From positions 329,998-393,997 of the forward strand of contig NZ_VOBC01000004.1 in NCBI RefSeq assembly GCF_008369195.1: a stretch of DNA of 64,000 nt, given 5' to 3'. The notes beneath the pieces were generated by a model, which saw only the letters and a list, made by a program, of their open reading frames with translations, had not been told where the DNA came from and ran no database searches. Positions 1 to 8,726 of the stretch are shown piece by piece. Position numbers and translations under genes: made by a program. Source of the DNA: Sporosarcina sp. ANT_H38. Lineage in GTDB: Bacteria; Bacillota; Bacilli; Bacillales_A; Planococcaceae. Every line of letters begins with the position of its first letter. The stretch's first letter is position 1.

Positions 1-590
1 GGCGTAGCGGCGTTCTTTGCCGCATAGCTGGATCGACTTATGCCCCAAGCGGCTGGCGCCTGAAGCCTAGACACAATGAAAAGCGTAAGCGCCTTGGTAG
101 ACCCGAAAAGCGCTGGAGGGCCTAAAGATAAAGGCGTCCTTTGCCTTAATCTTTAGGACTGAAGCGACTCGAGGGGCTAGGCGCTGGAGTCTAGACAGTA
201 ATGAAAAGCGCAAGGCGTCTAAAAGGAACGCAGCTTAAGTGCGCCACTTCCTGTGGCAACAGCTGCATGACCTACATCCTGTAGGCCCGCGACAGGCATA
301 AGTCAATCCAGCGACGTGGCGCTCTTTGCCCGGGAAGGATGCAGTTCAATCCTTCCTAGTTGGATTGCTTATGACCCTAGCGGCTGGCGTCTGGAGCCTA
401 GACAATAAGAAAAGCGCAAGCGCCTTGTTAGACCCGAAAAGCGCTGGCCGACTAAATTCGCCACGTCCTGTGGCAACGTCGGCACTAGTACGTCCTGTAC
501 GTCGGAGGGCCTAAAGAGAAAGGCGCCCTTTGCCTTTAACTTTAGGACTGAAGCGACTCGAGGGGCTAGAGCATAGAGTTTCTTGATTAC
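1..590. repeat. Composite hairpin-rich intergenic repeat (family A)
   Basis: This stretch is a chain of partly repeated modules with no credible gene. The block 'AAAAGCGCAAGCGCC', later 'CTCGAGGGGCTAG' and 'GGAGTCTAGACA' recur here and in the 121-bp array at 14083-14573, and inverted at 43583-43685. Inside are small hairpins built alike, a 4-5 bp stem around an NTCCT loop: 243-257, 271-285, 460-474 and 488-500. Short open frames here are by-products of the repeats. The function is unknown; similar GC-rich intergenic repeats are common in Bacillales. Confidence 0.7.
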
Positions 591-885
591 TTTCAGCAAA
601 TATTATGCATCAAATCACAAAAAAGTGACACTTCTTTAAAATAAATAGGAAAAAACCATTGAGAAAGCATCAGCCCCAAAATTGCATCTTTGTGTCCTTA
701 TGCATTTTGAGCGCGACGGATGAAGGACAATCATACGATTAGCGAAAATGTGTGTAGGGATGCGACAAAGTCGCATTCCTACACATCCAGACTTCTCGGT
801 AATCGTACTTGAAGTCATTCAATCCAAAGCAATCCAAAAGCGCAAATACACAAGTAGCGGACAAGGGGTGACTAATTTTTTTACT
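590..885 (+). repeat. Partial copy of complementary-loop repeat (family B)
   Basis: This segment aligns with 46600-46905: 'GAGAAAGCATCAGCC', 'AAAATTGCATCTTTG', 'CGACGGATGAAGGACAA' and a long hairpin with loop AAA flanked by GATGCGAC/GTCGCAT (about 749-783). The first hairpin of the full element is missing and the second has decayed. The region from 885 to 944 shows nothing recognisable. Confidence 0.7.
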
Positions 886-944
886 GGCTACTTTGGTTAA
901 TCAAAGGAACGCAACCTAAGTACACATGTCCTAAAACCTAGCGA

Positions 945-2465
945 TTAGGCATCAAATTGTGGTAAATACTCAATCAATTCTCCGACGTACTTTGTCAGCG
1001 TCGGGACAGATACACCAAATTCCTTTGCAATCGCTGTTTTTGTCACATCCGGATAACGGGATGACTGGAACATATAATCAGCTGCGGCTGCAAGTGCAGC
1101 CGGATTTCTAAACAAATAAGAACGACCTAATGCAGTCTCGCATAAAGTAAACCACATTTGAAACAGATGGGATGCTTGTTTATCGAGCGGACAATATTTG
1201 TTGTAAAGTAAGTCCGTCGTTTCAAGCGCCCGCATAAATGACTTATCAAAGTTAGTTTCCGGCATGAACTCATAATCGAGGCCACTTGCCAAAAAAAGTC
1301 GCTCATAATTACTCAGCTTTTCGATTTCAATATAGGATGGATGTGAAATGATTTCCTGCTTATGACCTGACTTCCCTAGAAGATAGTAGCCAAACATTCT
1401 TTCGCTTCTGTAGGTGTTAGTGATCTTACTCAGCAAAAATCCTCTATCCTGTTCGAGTGAATCAGACTTGATAATCTCTTGGACATCCTTCCAAGGCTCG
1501 TAACCAGCCTTCTTCGGATCCAGTTCTATCAATTTCGCATATGCTTCGCGAGCCACATTTTCATGTCCAGAGAAATAAGCTGAATGGGATAGCCAGAAGT
1601 AGTAGCCTGCATCCCCTTCAAACCCTCTCTTTTGAAGACTCTTGAGCCATGTATAGGCCTCTTTATGCCTACCAATGAGCGCAAATGTCGCACCAAGTTT
1701 ATAGCGATTTTCAAATTGATACGGTTTGATTTTTACGAGTAAAGCAAGTAAGGACTCTAATTCCTCTTCCTTTTTTTCATAATAATAAAAGACCGCCAGA
1801 TTACAAAGTGCATGGATATTACCTTTATTACGATTTAAAACATCATGCAGTAGTTTAGTAGCCCGCTCGTTTTCCCCGATATAAAAATAAGCAAGCGCTA
1901 AATTATTATAAGCCGCCCAAAAGTCAGGATAATCGACAATAATCAACTCAAGTAATTTGATAGCCGCCTTGAAATCCCCCGATTCCATAAGTCGACGTGC
2001 TTTTTCCTGAAGAAAATACACTTCCCCATCCGGCATTTCATCGTCATTAAATGACTCTTCCTGTTCTGCAAAATCAATAATTTCTATTGAATCATCAGCA
2101 AATGGACCGTCTGGATCAATTGATATGTATTTTTCAGCATACATTTTTGCATCTCGCAGCATACCAAGATGGGCATGAACCTCCGCCAAATAGAAAATAA
2201 TTTCCTCTTCAGTAGGTGCTAATGAATTTGCAGTCATTAGCAGTTCATGCGCTTCCTCAAAACGTCCTTCTTCCATGACGAGCACACCATATTCCATAAG
2301 AATTTTCCAATCCTCAGGACTAAGTTCAGATGCTCTTTTCAAATACCGCTGGGCATCTTCATAACGATCGCGTTGCATCGCCTGAATCGCTTTATTATAA
2401 TAAAATTCACCATCTGGAATGAACGAAATAATTTTTTTATCTTGCTTCTCACGTAGATTATCCAA
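945..2465 (-). CDS. TPR protein with TFIIB/cyclin-like C-terminus (YvcD-like)
   Basis: A 506-residue cytoplasmic protein. Residues about 15-330 are tetratricopeptide repeats (A-x-x-x-L-x-x-A...P periodicity, e.g. 'YEDAQRYLKRASELSPED' and 'NNLALAYFYIGENERATK'), so it probably scaffolds other proteins. The last 60 residues differ: 'NPAALAAAADYMFQSS' followed by 'TKTAIAKEFGVSVPTLTKYV' looks like the second half of a TFIIB/cyclin-type fold with a helix-turn-helix. The start is TTG, preceded by GGGGGAA. In B. subtilis the TPR protein YvcD lies in the same general region as hprK/lgt; orthology is inferred. There is no signal peptide or membrane segment. The gene sits alone behind the yvoF terminator. 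Partners are unknown. Confidence 0.8.
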   Translation of the reverse strand: MDNLREKQDKKIISFIPDGEFYYNKAIQAMQRDRYEDAQRYLKRASELSPEDWKILMEYGVLVMEEGRFEEAHELLMTANSLAPTEEEIIFYLAEVHAHLGMLRDAKMYAEKYISIDPDGPFADDSIEIIDFAEQEESFNDDEMPDGEVYFLQEKARRLMESGDFKAAIKLLELIIVDYPDFWAAYNNLALAYFYIGENERATKLLHDVLNRNKGNIHALCNLAVFYYYEKKEEELESLLALLVKIKPYQFENRYKLGATFALIGRHKEAYTWLKSLQKRGFEGDAGYYFWLSHSAYFSGHENVAREAYAKLIELDPKKAGYEPWKDVQEIIKSDSLEQDRGFLLSKITNTYRSERMFGYYLLGKSGHKQEIISHPSYIEIEKLSNYERLFLASGLDYEFMPETNFDKSFMRALETTDLLYNKYCPLDKQASHLFQMWFTLCETALGRSYLFRNPAALAAAADYMFQSSRYPDVTKTAIAKEFGVSVPTLTKYVGELIEYLPQFDA

Positions 2466-2475
2466 TCATATTCCC

Positions 2476-2507
2476 CCGAAAAAATAAGAAGGAACGCAAA
2501 GCACGTT
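2476..2507 (-). terminator. Intrinsic terminator after yvoF
   Basis: On the minus strand the stem AGAAGGAACG/CGTTCCTTCT is followed by TATTTTTTC. It ends the hprK-lgt-yvoD-ppaX-yvoF transcript just upstream of the TPR gene. Confidence 0.75.
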
Positions 2508-2549
2508 CCTTCTCGTATTATTCCCATTATACCATAAGATACATCAGCA

Positions 2550-3074
2550 CTATCCGTTTACATTTTTTTCTTGTCGCTCGACCATTTGCTCTTGTGTAAA
2601 GATAATTTTAACCGGATTGCCAGCCGCGAACACGCCTGGCGGAATATCACGATTCACAAGGGATGCAGCGGAAATAATTGCCCCGTCGCCAATTTCGACT
2701 CCAGGAAGAATCGTCGTATTCGCTCCAATCAATACGTTCTTTCCAATAATGACATCTCCTATACGATACTCATCTATCAAGTATTCATGCGCAAGAATTG
2801 TCGTATTGAAGCCAATGATTGAATTATCGCCAACTTTTATCCGCTCCGGAAACATGACATCAGGCATCACCATAAGGGCGAAAGATGTCTTGTCACCCAC
2901 TTCCATTTTCAAAAACGTACGAAACAAAAAGTTCTTCATTGGGATGAAAGGTGTATACCTCGATATTTGGATAACCACAAAGTTTTTTGCCACTTTAAAA
3001 AACGGGACGGTTTTGTAAATATGCCAAAGAGAATTTGCTCCGCCACTTACTACATGCCTTTCAGTACGTCTCAA
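2550..3074 (-). CDS. yvoF: Hexapeptide-repeat acyltransferase YvoF
   Basis: This 174-residue protein has a left-handed beta-helix from about residue 70 to 160, seen as hexapeptide repeats such as 'IKVGDNSIIGFNTTI', 'VIIGKNVLIGANTTI' and 'VEIGDGAIISAASLV', and ends with the typical 'GNPVKII'. Family knowledge points to a trimeric CoA-dependent O- or N-acyltransferase; the acceptor is unknown. The TTG start overlaps the ppaX stop by 4 nt (TTGA), with an AAAGG site before it, so translation is coupled. It is the last gene of the hprK operon, the same position as yvoF in B. subtilis. Confidence 0.85.
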   Translation of the reverse strand: MRRTERHVVSGGANSLWHIYKTVPFFKVAKNFVVIQISRYTPFIPMKNFLFRTFLKMEVGDKTSFALMVMPDVMFPERIKVGDNSIIGFNTTILAHEYLIDEYRIGDVIIGKNVLIGANTTILPGVEIGDGAIISAASLVNRDIPPGVFAAGNPVKIIFTQEQMVERQEKNVNG

Positions 3075-3724
3075 CCTTTTTCACCTTTAACGATATGGAG
3101 TAGATCCGAAATATGCTGCAACATATAATCTGGGTTGAATGTTTGTAAAAAAGCTTCTCCTTTTGCCGACCATGCAACACCCGCTGTACGAACGCCCGCG
3201 TTTTGTCCGCCTTCTATATCATGGTAGTTATCCCCTATCATTAGGGCTTCATCCGCGGTAACTCCTAATCGCTCGAGAGCTAGTAAAATCGGTTCTGGAT
3301 CAGGCTTCGTTTTCGTTACATCGTCCCTTGCTATGATTTCGTCAAAGACACCTTCTACATCAAGAAGTTCTAACCCTAACATCACCATATCTTTTCTCTT
3401 TGTAGAGACAATCGCCATTTTCATGCCCGCTGCCTTCAACAACTTCATCGTTTCGGACACACCGTCAAACTCGATAGAAAGCTCATCATGCATCGATTTA
3501 TTCCATAATCTATATTCATCAATCAGTTGTTCCGTCTTTTCAATATCAATCGAACCGAATGATTCATGCAATGTTGGTCCTAAAAACGGGAGTATATCGA
3601 TTCGATCATATTTACCCGGGTAATGATTTCCAAGGACGTGTTGGAATGTCTGGATGATCAGTTCATTCGTATCCAGTAATGTTCCGTCAAAATCAAATAG
3701 TAATGTAGTAATTGGTTTAGCCAT
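3071..3724 (-). CDS. ppaX: Pyrophosphatase PpaX (P-Ser-HPr-linked)
   Basis: A HAD-superfamily hydrolase of 217 residues. Motif I is DFDGTLLDTNE (about residues 11-21), motif II the serine/threonine in 'AIVSTKRKD', motif III the lysine of 'KTKPDPEP', and motif IV 'MIGDNYHD'. PpaX hydrolyses the pyrophosphate made when HprK dephosphorylates P-Ser-HPr, which fits its place in the hprK operon. The start at 3724 is chosen because GGAGG lies 11 nt upstream and the family begins 'KPITTLLFDFDGT'; the longer frame to 3784 has no ribosome site. It overlaps the end of yvoD by 8 nt. Confidence 0.9.
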   Translation of the reverse strand: MAKPITTLLFDFDGTLLDTNELIIQTFQHVLGNHYPGKYDRIDILPFLGPTLHESFGSIDIEKTEQLIDEYRLWNKSMHDELSIEFDGVSETMKLLKAAGMKMAIVSTKRKDMVMLGLELLDVEGVFDEIIARDDVTKTKPDPEPILLALERLGVTADEALMIGDNYHDIEGGQNAGVRTAGVAWSAKGEAFLQTFNPDYMLQHISDLLHIVKGEKG

Positions 3725-4661
3725 CTGCAACCGGAACCTCCTTCTTTTTCTGTTGTTCAGCCCGTTTCCAGACATAAGCGACAATGATCGTCAACACAAA
3801 AGCTGTTACGACCCGAATAATAAGTAATGGCAGAATGGGAATGCCTAGTGGGATAAAGATCAGTGTATCTTCAATAACTGCGTGACAGGCAACGAGAAAG
3901 ATGAATGCCAGTGTCGCATCCTTCTTGCTCACACCATCCTCTTGTACAGCCTGTATCATAACGCCAGCGCCATAAGCGAGACCGATAACTAGACCTGCAA
4001 CAAGTGTAGTTGAAGCATTCGGTTGTACGCCAATTACTTTCGTAAATGGTGCCACTTTCGCCGAAAATTTTTGCAAATAATTACGATCCTTTAATAACTG
4101 GACAAAAATCATAAGTGGAATGACGATTAAGGCTAGTTGTAAGATGCCGAATGATGCTTTCTGTACACCAAGCAATCCAATTTCAAACCATCCATCCGGT
4201 ATAGCCGTAATTTGCGGAGCCATACCGTATTGCGCCGTCTCCCCTCCGCCTTTCCATAACAAGTTGATGACAATACCTGACATAATAGCTAGCCCATACC
4301 GAACAACAACCACGATCCACAGCTTCACGCCGACTTTCAGTGCAACGCCTGTTTCAATGAATATATTATGCGAAAACGACAGCATGACAGCAATGATGAA
4401 TACTTCCTTCACAGTCATTTCTAACGATAAAATACCAGCTATTGCAGCATATAAATTAAGCATATTGCCAAGTACTAATGGAATTGCAGCTTCTCCACTT
4501 AAACCGAATATCCCCATAAACGGCGCAACAAGTTTAATAAGCCACGGCAACACGGGTGTATGCTGTAAAATGACAACGAGTACCGTGATTGGAAAGATGA
4601 TTTTCCCCAGTGTCCACGTTGTCCGAAGTCCTGCCTTTAATCCATTTTGAAGCGTCCCCAT
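3717..4661 (-). CDS. yvoD: YvoD, gate/nucleoside-recognition domain membrane protein
   Basis: A 314-residue integral membrane protein with about eight hydrophobic segments. It carries two Gate (nucleoside recognition) halves: the first around 'SGEAAIPLVLGNMLNLYAAI' and the second around 'GVQPNASTTLVAGLVIGLAYG'. The family includes spore maturation proteins SpmA/SpmB and nucleoside transporter parts; the substrate of YvoD is not known. The gene lies between lgt and ppaX exactly as in B. subtilis. An AAGGGG-type site precedes the ATG. Its 3' end overlaps ppaX, so it is cotranscribed with it. Confidence 0.85.
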   Translation of the reverse strand: MGTLQNGLKAGLRTTWTLGKIIFPITVLVVILQHTPVLPWLIKLVAPFMGIFGLSGEAAIPLVLGNMLNLYAAIAGILSLEMTVKEVFIIAVMLSFSHNIFIETGVALKVGVKLWIVVVVRYGLAIMSGIVINLLWKGGGETAQYGMAPQITAIPDGWFEIGLLGVQKASFGILQLALIVIPLMIFVQLLKDRNYLQKFSAKVAPFTKVIGVQPNASTTLVAGLVIGLAYGAGVMIQAVQEDGVSKKDATLAFIFLVACHAVIEDTLIFIPLGIPILPLLIIRVVTAFVLTIIVAYVWKRAEQQKKKEVPVADG

Positions 4662-4676
4662 TCCCCAAGCCCCTTT

Positions 4677-5486
4677 TTATTTATCTTGATACTTCACATT
4701 TACTTTCTGAACATACCTTCTCATTATGAATACCACGATTGCCACAAGGATTGTGATGACCGATACTAGCTGTGCCGCCCGAAGTTCACCGATGACATAT
4801 AAGCTGTCCGTTCGCATCCCCTCGATGAAAAATCGGCCAGCAGAATACCAAACCAAGTAGAAAAGAAACGTTTCGCCACGCTTCAAGTTCACCTTGCGCA
4901 ACAAGATAATTATGACAAGCCCCACAATATTCCACATGGATTCATACAGGAAAGTCGGGTGATACGTCACGCCTTCAATTGTCATTTGGTTCATAATCCA
5001 CTCTGGAATAATTGTTGTTTCAAGGAATTTTTCAGAAACAGGCCCTCCGTGTGCCTCCTGATTCATGAAATTACCCCAACGGCCAATGATTTGACCTATC
5101 AACAGTCCAGCTACTGCAATATCGGCCACTTTCCAGAATGAAATACCTCTCTTTTTCGTGAAGAAGTACGTCGTAATGAAGGCACCAATTAACGCGCCAT
5201 GAATGGCGATACCGCCTTCCCAAACTTGAATAATTTGTCCAGGATGGTCCTTATAATAATCCCACGAGAAAATAACATAATAGATTCGCGCACTAACAAT
5301 CGAGATTGGGACAGCCCAAATGAGCAAATCCGTCAAAAAGTCCGGATGCATCCCACGCTTCACCATTTCCTTTTGAACAACGATGAATGCAAGTACAATC
5401 CCCAGCGCGATTAAGATTCCGTACCACCTGACTTCAAGCGGACCTAACGAAAATGCAATCGGGTTTATTGCCAATAAATCAAACAT
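4677..5486 (-). CDS. lgt: Prolipoprotein diacylglyceryl transferase Lgt
   Basis: A 269-residue multi-pass membrane enzyme that transfers diacylglycerol from phosphatidylglycerol to the lipobox cysteine of prolipoproteins, the first step of lipoprotein maturation. Visible signatures are 'EVRWYGILIALGI' near the N-terminus, the 'HGALIGAF' motif with the essential histidine near residue 94, and 'GRWGNFMNQEAHGG' near residue 135. The length matches the family. It follows hprK by 34 nt and precedes yvoD by 15 nt in one operon. Substrates in this window include the PrsA lipoprotein at 19804-20685. Confidence 0.95.
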   Translation of the reverse strand: MFDLLAINPIAFSLGPLEVRWYGILIALGIVLAFIVVQKEMVKRGMHPDFLTDLLIWAVPISIVSARIYYVIFSWDYYKDHPGQIIQVWEGGIAIHGALIGAFITTYFFTKKRGISFWKVADIAVAGLLIGQIIGRWGNFMNQEAHGGPVSEKFLETTIIPEWIMNQMTIEGVTYHPTFLYESMWNIVGLVIIILLRKVNLKRGETFLFYLVWYSAGRFFIEGMRTDSLYVIGELRAAQLVSVITILVAIVVFIMRRYVQKVNVKYQDK

Positions 5487-5520
5487 GTATCAACCTATCC
5501 TTTCTCTCTCCATCAATCAT

Positions 5521-6447
5521 TTACTTGCGATTCCCTTTGATTTCTGCAGCCAGTTTTTGCGTAAACTCCTCTGCTGCATTAACACCAAGCTTTTTCATTC
5601 GATAATCCATTGCTGCAACTTCAATAATGACAGACAAGTTACGTCCAGGTCTTACTGGCACAGTCAACTTCGTCAATTCCGAATCCATAATTTTCATCTT
5701 TTCTTCATCAATACCAAGTCGGTCATAAATCTTATCCTGATCCCACAATTCAAGATCCACTATGATTAGAATCCGTTTATCACTCTTCACTGCGCTGGCT
5801 CCGAACAATGTCATCATATCAACAATTCCGACTCCGCGGATTTCAAGCATATGTTCAAGAAGTTTCGGTGCATTTCCAATCAACACATTTTTGGCTACCT
5901 GCCTAATTTCAACAAGATCATCAGCCACAAGTCGATGGCCCCTTTTCACAAGTTCGAGAGCTGTTTCACTTTTCCCCACGCCACTCTTGCCCGTGATTAG
6001 TATTCCAATTCCATAAACATCTACAAGCACCCCGTGCATAGCTTTCATTGGTGCAAGTCTACCGCTAAGATAATTCGTCAGCATACCCGAAAATCGCGTC
6101 GTTGGAATATCGGTTTTTAAGACAGGAATGCCACTATTTTCTGCTGCTTCAATTAATTCAACTGGCACTTCCATTTCATGTGCCACAATGATGGCCGGTG
6201 TGGTTTCTGAACAAAGTCTCTTCATCCGATCTACCCGTTCCACTTCGGTTAAATTTGCGAAAAACGACAGTTCTGTCTTACCAAGAAGTTGAACGCGATC
6301 CGCCAGGTAGTAATTGAAATAACCAGCCATTTCAAGGCCTGGTCTTGAAATATCACTCGTATGTATTTGACGCTCGATTCCCATTTCGCCTGCACATAGT
6401 TCAAGAAAAAGTTTTTCTTGAACGTTCTTTACTGTTACATAAGACAT
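5521..6447 (-). CDS. hprK: HPr kinase/phosphorylase HprK
   Basis: A 308-residue bifunctional enzyme that phosphorylates Ser46 of HPr with ATP or PPi and reverses this with inorganic phosphate. It is the sensor of CcpA-dependent catabolite repression in Firmicutes. The P-loop 'GKSGVGKSE' lies near residue 154 and the family signature '[15 protein letters not shown]' near residue 203; the N-terminal domain ends around residue 130. An AGGGGCGAG-type site precedes the ATG. It is the first gene of a five-gene operon whose ppaX product removes the PPi HprK releases. Confidence 0.95.
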   Translation of the reverse strand: MSYVTVKNVQEKLFLELCAGEMGIERQIHTSDISRPGLEMAGYFNYYLADRVQLLGKTELSFFANLTEVERVDRMKRLCSETTPAIIVAHEMEVPVELIEAAENSGIPVLKTDIPTTRFSGMLTNYLSGRLAPMKAMHGVLVDVYGIGILITGKSGVGKSETALELVKRGHRLVADDLVEIRQVAKNVLIGNAPKLLEHMLEIRGVGIVDMMTLFGASAVKSDKRILIIVDLELWDQDKIYDRLGIDEEKMKIMDSELTKLTVPVRPGRNLSVIIEVAAMDYRMKKLGVNAAEEFTQKLAAEIKGNRK

Positions 6448-6522
6448 TAACTCGCCCCTTTTCTTTATATTCCAACGTCTATAAACTATTTTACCATGCC
6501 CATTTTCAAATGAAATGATTTA

Positions 6523-7109
6523 GTGCCGAAACTGTCCATGTCGACAATATTGGTTGATGTGAGGCCCGGGCCCGAGACAGCAGGAAAACGTTCAACGGAT
6601 GGGATACTACGAGAATTCAGCTTTAATAGCACCGTAGCGGATCTTGTAAAATAATATCTTATCGAAGAAGGTTTTACAGTCATTTTCGCACATAAAACAC
6701 AAGAAGCTGTATCACTTGTCACAGGGATAAAGCTTGCAAATAGCATGAACGTTGATGCTTTTGTATCTATCCACGCAAATGTGTTTGATAGTGATTGGAA
6801 CAGCGCCAACGGAATCGAAACATTGGTTTATTCGGCAGCAAGAAAAGAGACCATGACAATTGCCTCCCTCACACAAAATGCACTTATTGCAGCTTGCAAT
6901 AGAGTAGACCGAGGCGTGAAGAAAGTGAACTACGCTGTCTTACTAGAAACTAAGATGCCTGCAGTTCACAAAGCATGGGCTTTATGACGAACCCTGAAGA
7001 AGCTACGTTATTAATAAGGAAGGCCTATAGGATGGCAGTGCGCGAAAGCGATTTCTTTCGCAGTATCCGCTTGGATTTTACGAGGCAAGAAATGAGTAAA
7101 CTTTTTTGA
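6523..7109 (+). pseudogene. Decayed N-acetylmuramoyl-L-alanine amidase
   Basis: Reading plus from a GTG at 6523 gives a recognisable Amidase_3 domain: 'GPETAGKRSTDG', 'REFSFNS', 'VDAFVSIHAN', 'NGIETLVY'. It is broken three ways. The zinc-histidine motif after 'ILVD' is corrupted, a TAA stops the frame after 'VADLVK' (about 6655), and a frameshift near 6970 moves the C-terminal 'GFMTNPEEATLL' to another frame. The gene is dead. It is read convergently with the minus-strand genes around it and has no functional neighbour. Confidence 0.85.
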
Positions 7110-7225
7110 TAGGGCATGATTAAATGTCCTGGTAGATAATAAAACTGTAAGGGCTATCTGCTGGATTATTGCAGCAAGCAAAACTGATTTTGGTTAATAA
7201 CCAGATGTGATTTTCTTATCTCTTT

Positions 7226-7268
7226 TTAAAAAAGAACTGCTCCAACACCGATTTCCCGGCGTTGGAGC
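7226..7268 (-). terminator. Terminator of yvlB
   Basis: The inverted repeat GCTCCAAC (7239-7246) and GTTGGAGC (7261-7268) is followed on the minus strand by AGTTCTTTTTT. It lies 23 nt beyond the yvlB stop. Confidence 0.8.
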
Positions 7269-7290
7269 AATTCCTTATATTTATTATACT

Positions 7291-8481
7291 TTATTCCTTT
7301 TTCGCATTATAACAAACAATAACGGAACCCGTTTTCGCTTCACCAAAAATGTGCAGCGGAGATGTATTTCCTTCTATGTCCTTATTAAAACGGATGGTCC
7401 GTTGAAGTAATTGTTCTTGCTCGATAGAACGATCAACATCATCAAGCTTCAAGTCCAATTTACCCATATTGGATGCAATTTCACCTGATAGAGCAACTCC
7501 TGCTGGAATGTAAATTTCAACTGAACCGCTCATTGTTTTCGCTTCAATCTTTTCAGCTGCCGGATCTGTCGTCGTCACAACGACATGTCCGTTTAACGAT
7601 TGTGCTTCCACATTCTTCACAGCCCCATCAATGTACACGCGCCCGTTCAAAGTTTCTGCTTCAATCGAAGTAGCAGTCACTCCATTAAGACCAATCGAGC
7701 CATGCACTGTTTCGAACTCACCTTTTTCGAACGTCAATCCAGCAATTTCAATTTTCCCGTTTGCAGTCTTCACTTTTACTGTTTCTGCTGTTGCGTCTTC
7801 CATCTTAAACGAGCCGTTCAGCAAACGTGCAGAAATTTTGGCGTAGTCCTTTTTCGGGATGAATAATTCAACATTTACTTGAACCATTTTCAAATCGCTT
7901 GAAATTCTTATTTTCCCTTCGTCATTAACAAACAATAACTTTTCAAGAAAATCTTTTTTCGCTTTTTCTTCGGACTCACTATTAAAGACTTTCACTGTGA
8001 AGTCAGCACGTACTTCTTCTGTTTCTCCCGTATGGAGTGTTACTTTACCATTGTCGATATCGATGATTACTTCTTCGATTCCAGCTGCCGGTTTGGTAAT
8101 TGTATGATTAAACGTAACTGCGTTGCCAAAAGGCGAATCAAAGTCGAATGATTTCACTCTTTGAACAGCAGTCTGCATGAATTGCATGAACCGGTCTCCT
8201 ACATTGCTAAAATCCTTACTCAAATCTTCAAGGAATTCATCCATAGAAGGTTGATTTTGATCCTTTTCTTCGATAATAGGCTCCGCCTTTTCGAATGGAT
8301 CTGCTTTTGCTTGTTTTTGTTCATTATATTGTTGTTGCCCTTCTTCAGTTACCTGTTTAGCTTCAGTGTTTTTTTCCACTTGACTTGTTTTTCCTAATGT
8401 TTCTAGAAGTGTCAATGCTTCCTCGGTCGTGATTGTACCATTTTCCAGCATTGCTAAAATCCGTTTCCGTTCATTTTGCAT
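7291..8481 (-). CDS. yvlB: YvlB-like DUF4097 protein
   Basis: A protein of about 396 residues. Residues 1-32 ('ERKRILAMLENGTITTEEALTLL') form a short helical domain usual at the N-terminus of YvlB proteins, followed by an acidic/Q-rich linker to about residue 110. The rest is a right-handed beta-solenoid of the DUF4097 type with repeated phrases such as 'VKTANGKIEIAG', 'VHGSIGLNGV', 'ETLNGRVYIDG' and 'TMSGSVEIYIPAG'. There is no signal peptide. In B. subtilis yvlB lies in the yvlABCD cluster next to hprK and is linked to cell-envelope stress; the molecular role is unknown. The second of two adjacent ATGs is chosen for its spacing from AGGGGG. Confidence 0.85.
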   Translation of the reverse strand: MQNERKRILAMLENGTITTEEALTLLETLGKTSQVEKNTEAKQVTEEGQQQYNEQKQAKADPFEKAEPIIEEKDQNQPSMDEFLEDLSKDFSNVGDRFMQFMQTAVQRVKSFDFDSPFGNAVTFNHTITKPAAGIEEVIIDIDNGKVTLHTGETEEVRADFTVKVFNSESEEKAKKDFLEKLLFVNDEGKIRISSDLKMVQVNVELFIPKKDYAKISARLLNGSFKMEDATAETVKVKTANGKIEIAGLTFEKGEFETVHGSIGLNGVTATSIEAETLNGRVYIDGAVKNVEAQSLNGHVVVTTTDPAAEKIEAKTMSGSVEIYIPAGVALSGEIASNMGKLDLKLDDVDRSIEQEQLLQRTIRFNKDIEGNTSPLHIFGEAKTGSVIVCYNAKKE

Positions 8482-8540
8482 CATTACGCCCCCTAGTATT
8501 GTGGTGTTTCAGATTTCTCGATAATTTTATTTCTAACTAA

Positions 8541-8708
8541 ATTGGTTGAAATAAAGAAACCCATCGAATTCGCTACGGCGCTAAGGGATACATTTCACCA
8601 TAAGACAGGTAGCTACGCAACCAGTCTTATGATTTCAGCTGCCCCTTGTAAGGCGCCTTCACACAGTTTATCTAGGTTTTCATTTGTTCAACGTATATAT
8701 ATATACGA
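8541..8708. repeat. TIR-bounded intergenic repeat (family C)
   Basis: The ends read 'TTGGTTGAAATAAAG' and 'TTTGTTCAACGTATATATA', an imperfect terminal inverted repeat. Conserved subterminal blocks are 'GAATTCGCTACGGCGCT' and 'AAGGCGCCTTC'; between them is a variable hairpin (ATAAGAC...GTCTTAT). Related copies lie at 16651, 29001, 36611 and 61568. It fills the gap between yvlB and uvrA and encodes nothing recognisable. Confidence 0.7.
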
Positions 8709-8726
8709 GTGAATGTGGGAAAGGTT

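Noticed and set aside
636..818. 60-codon minus-strand frame
   Set aside because: Lies within the family B repeat copy and is not kept in the other copies.
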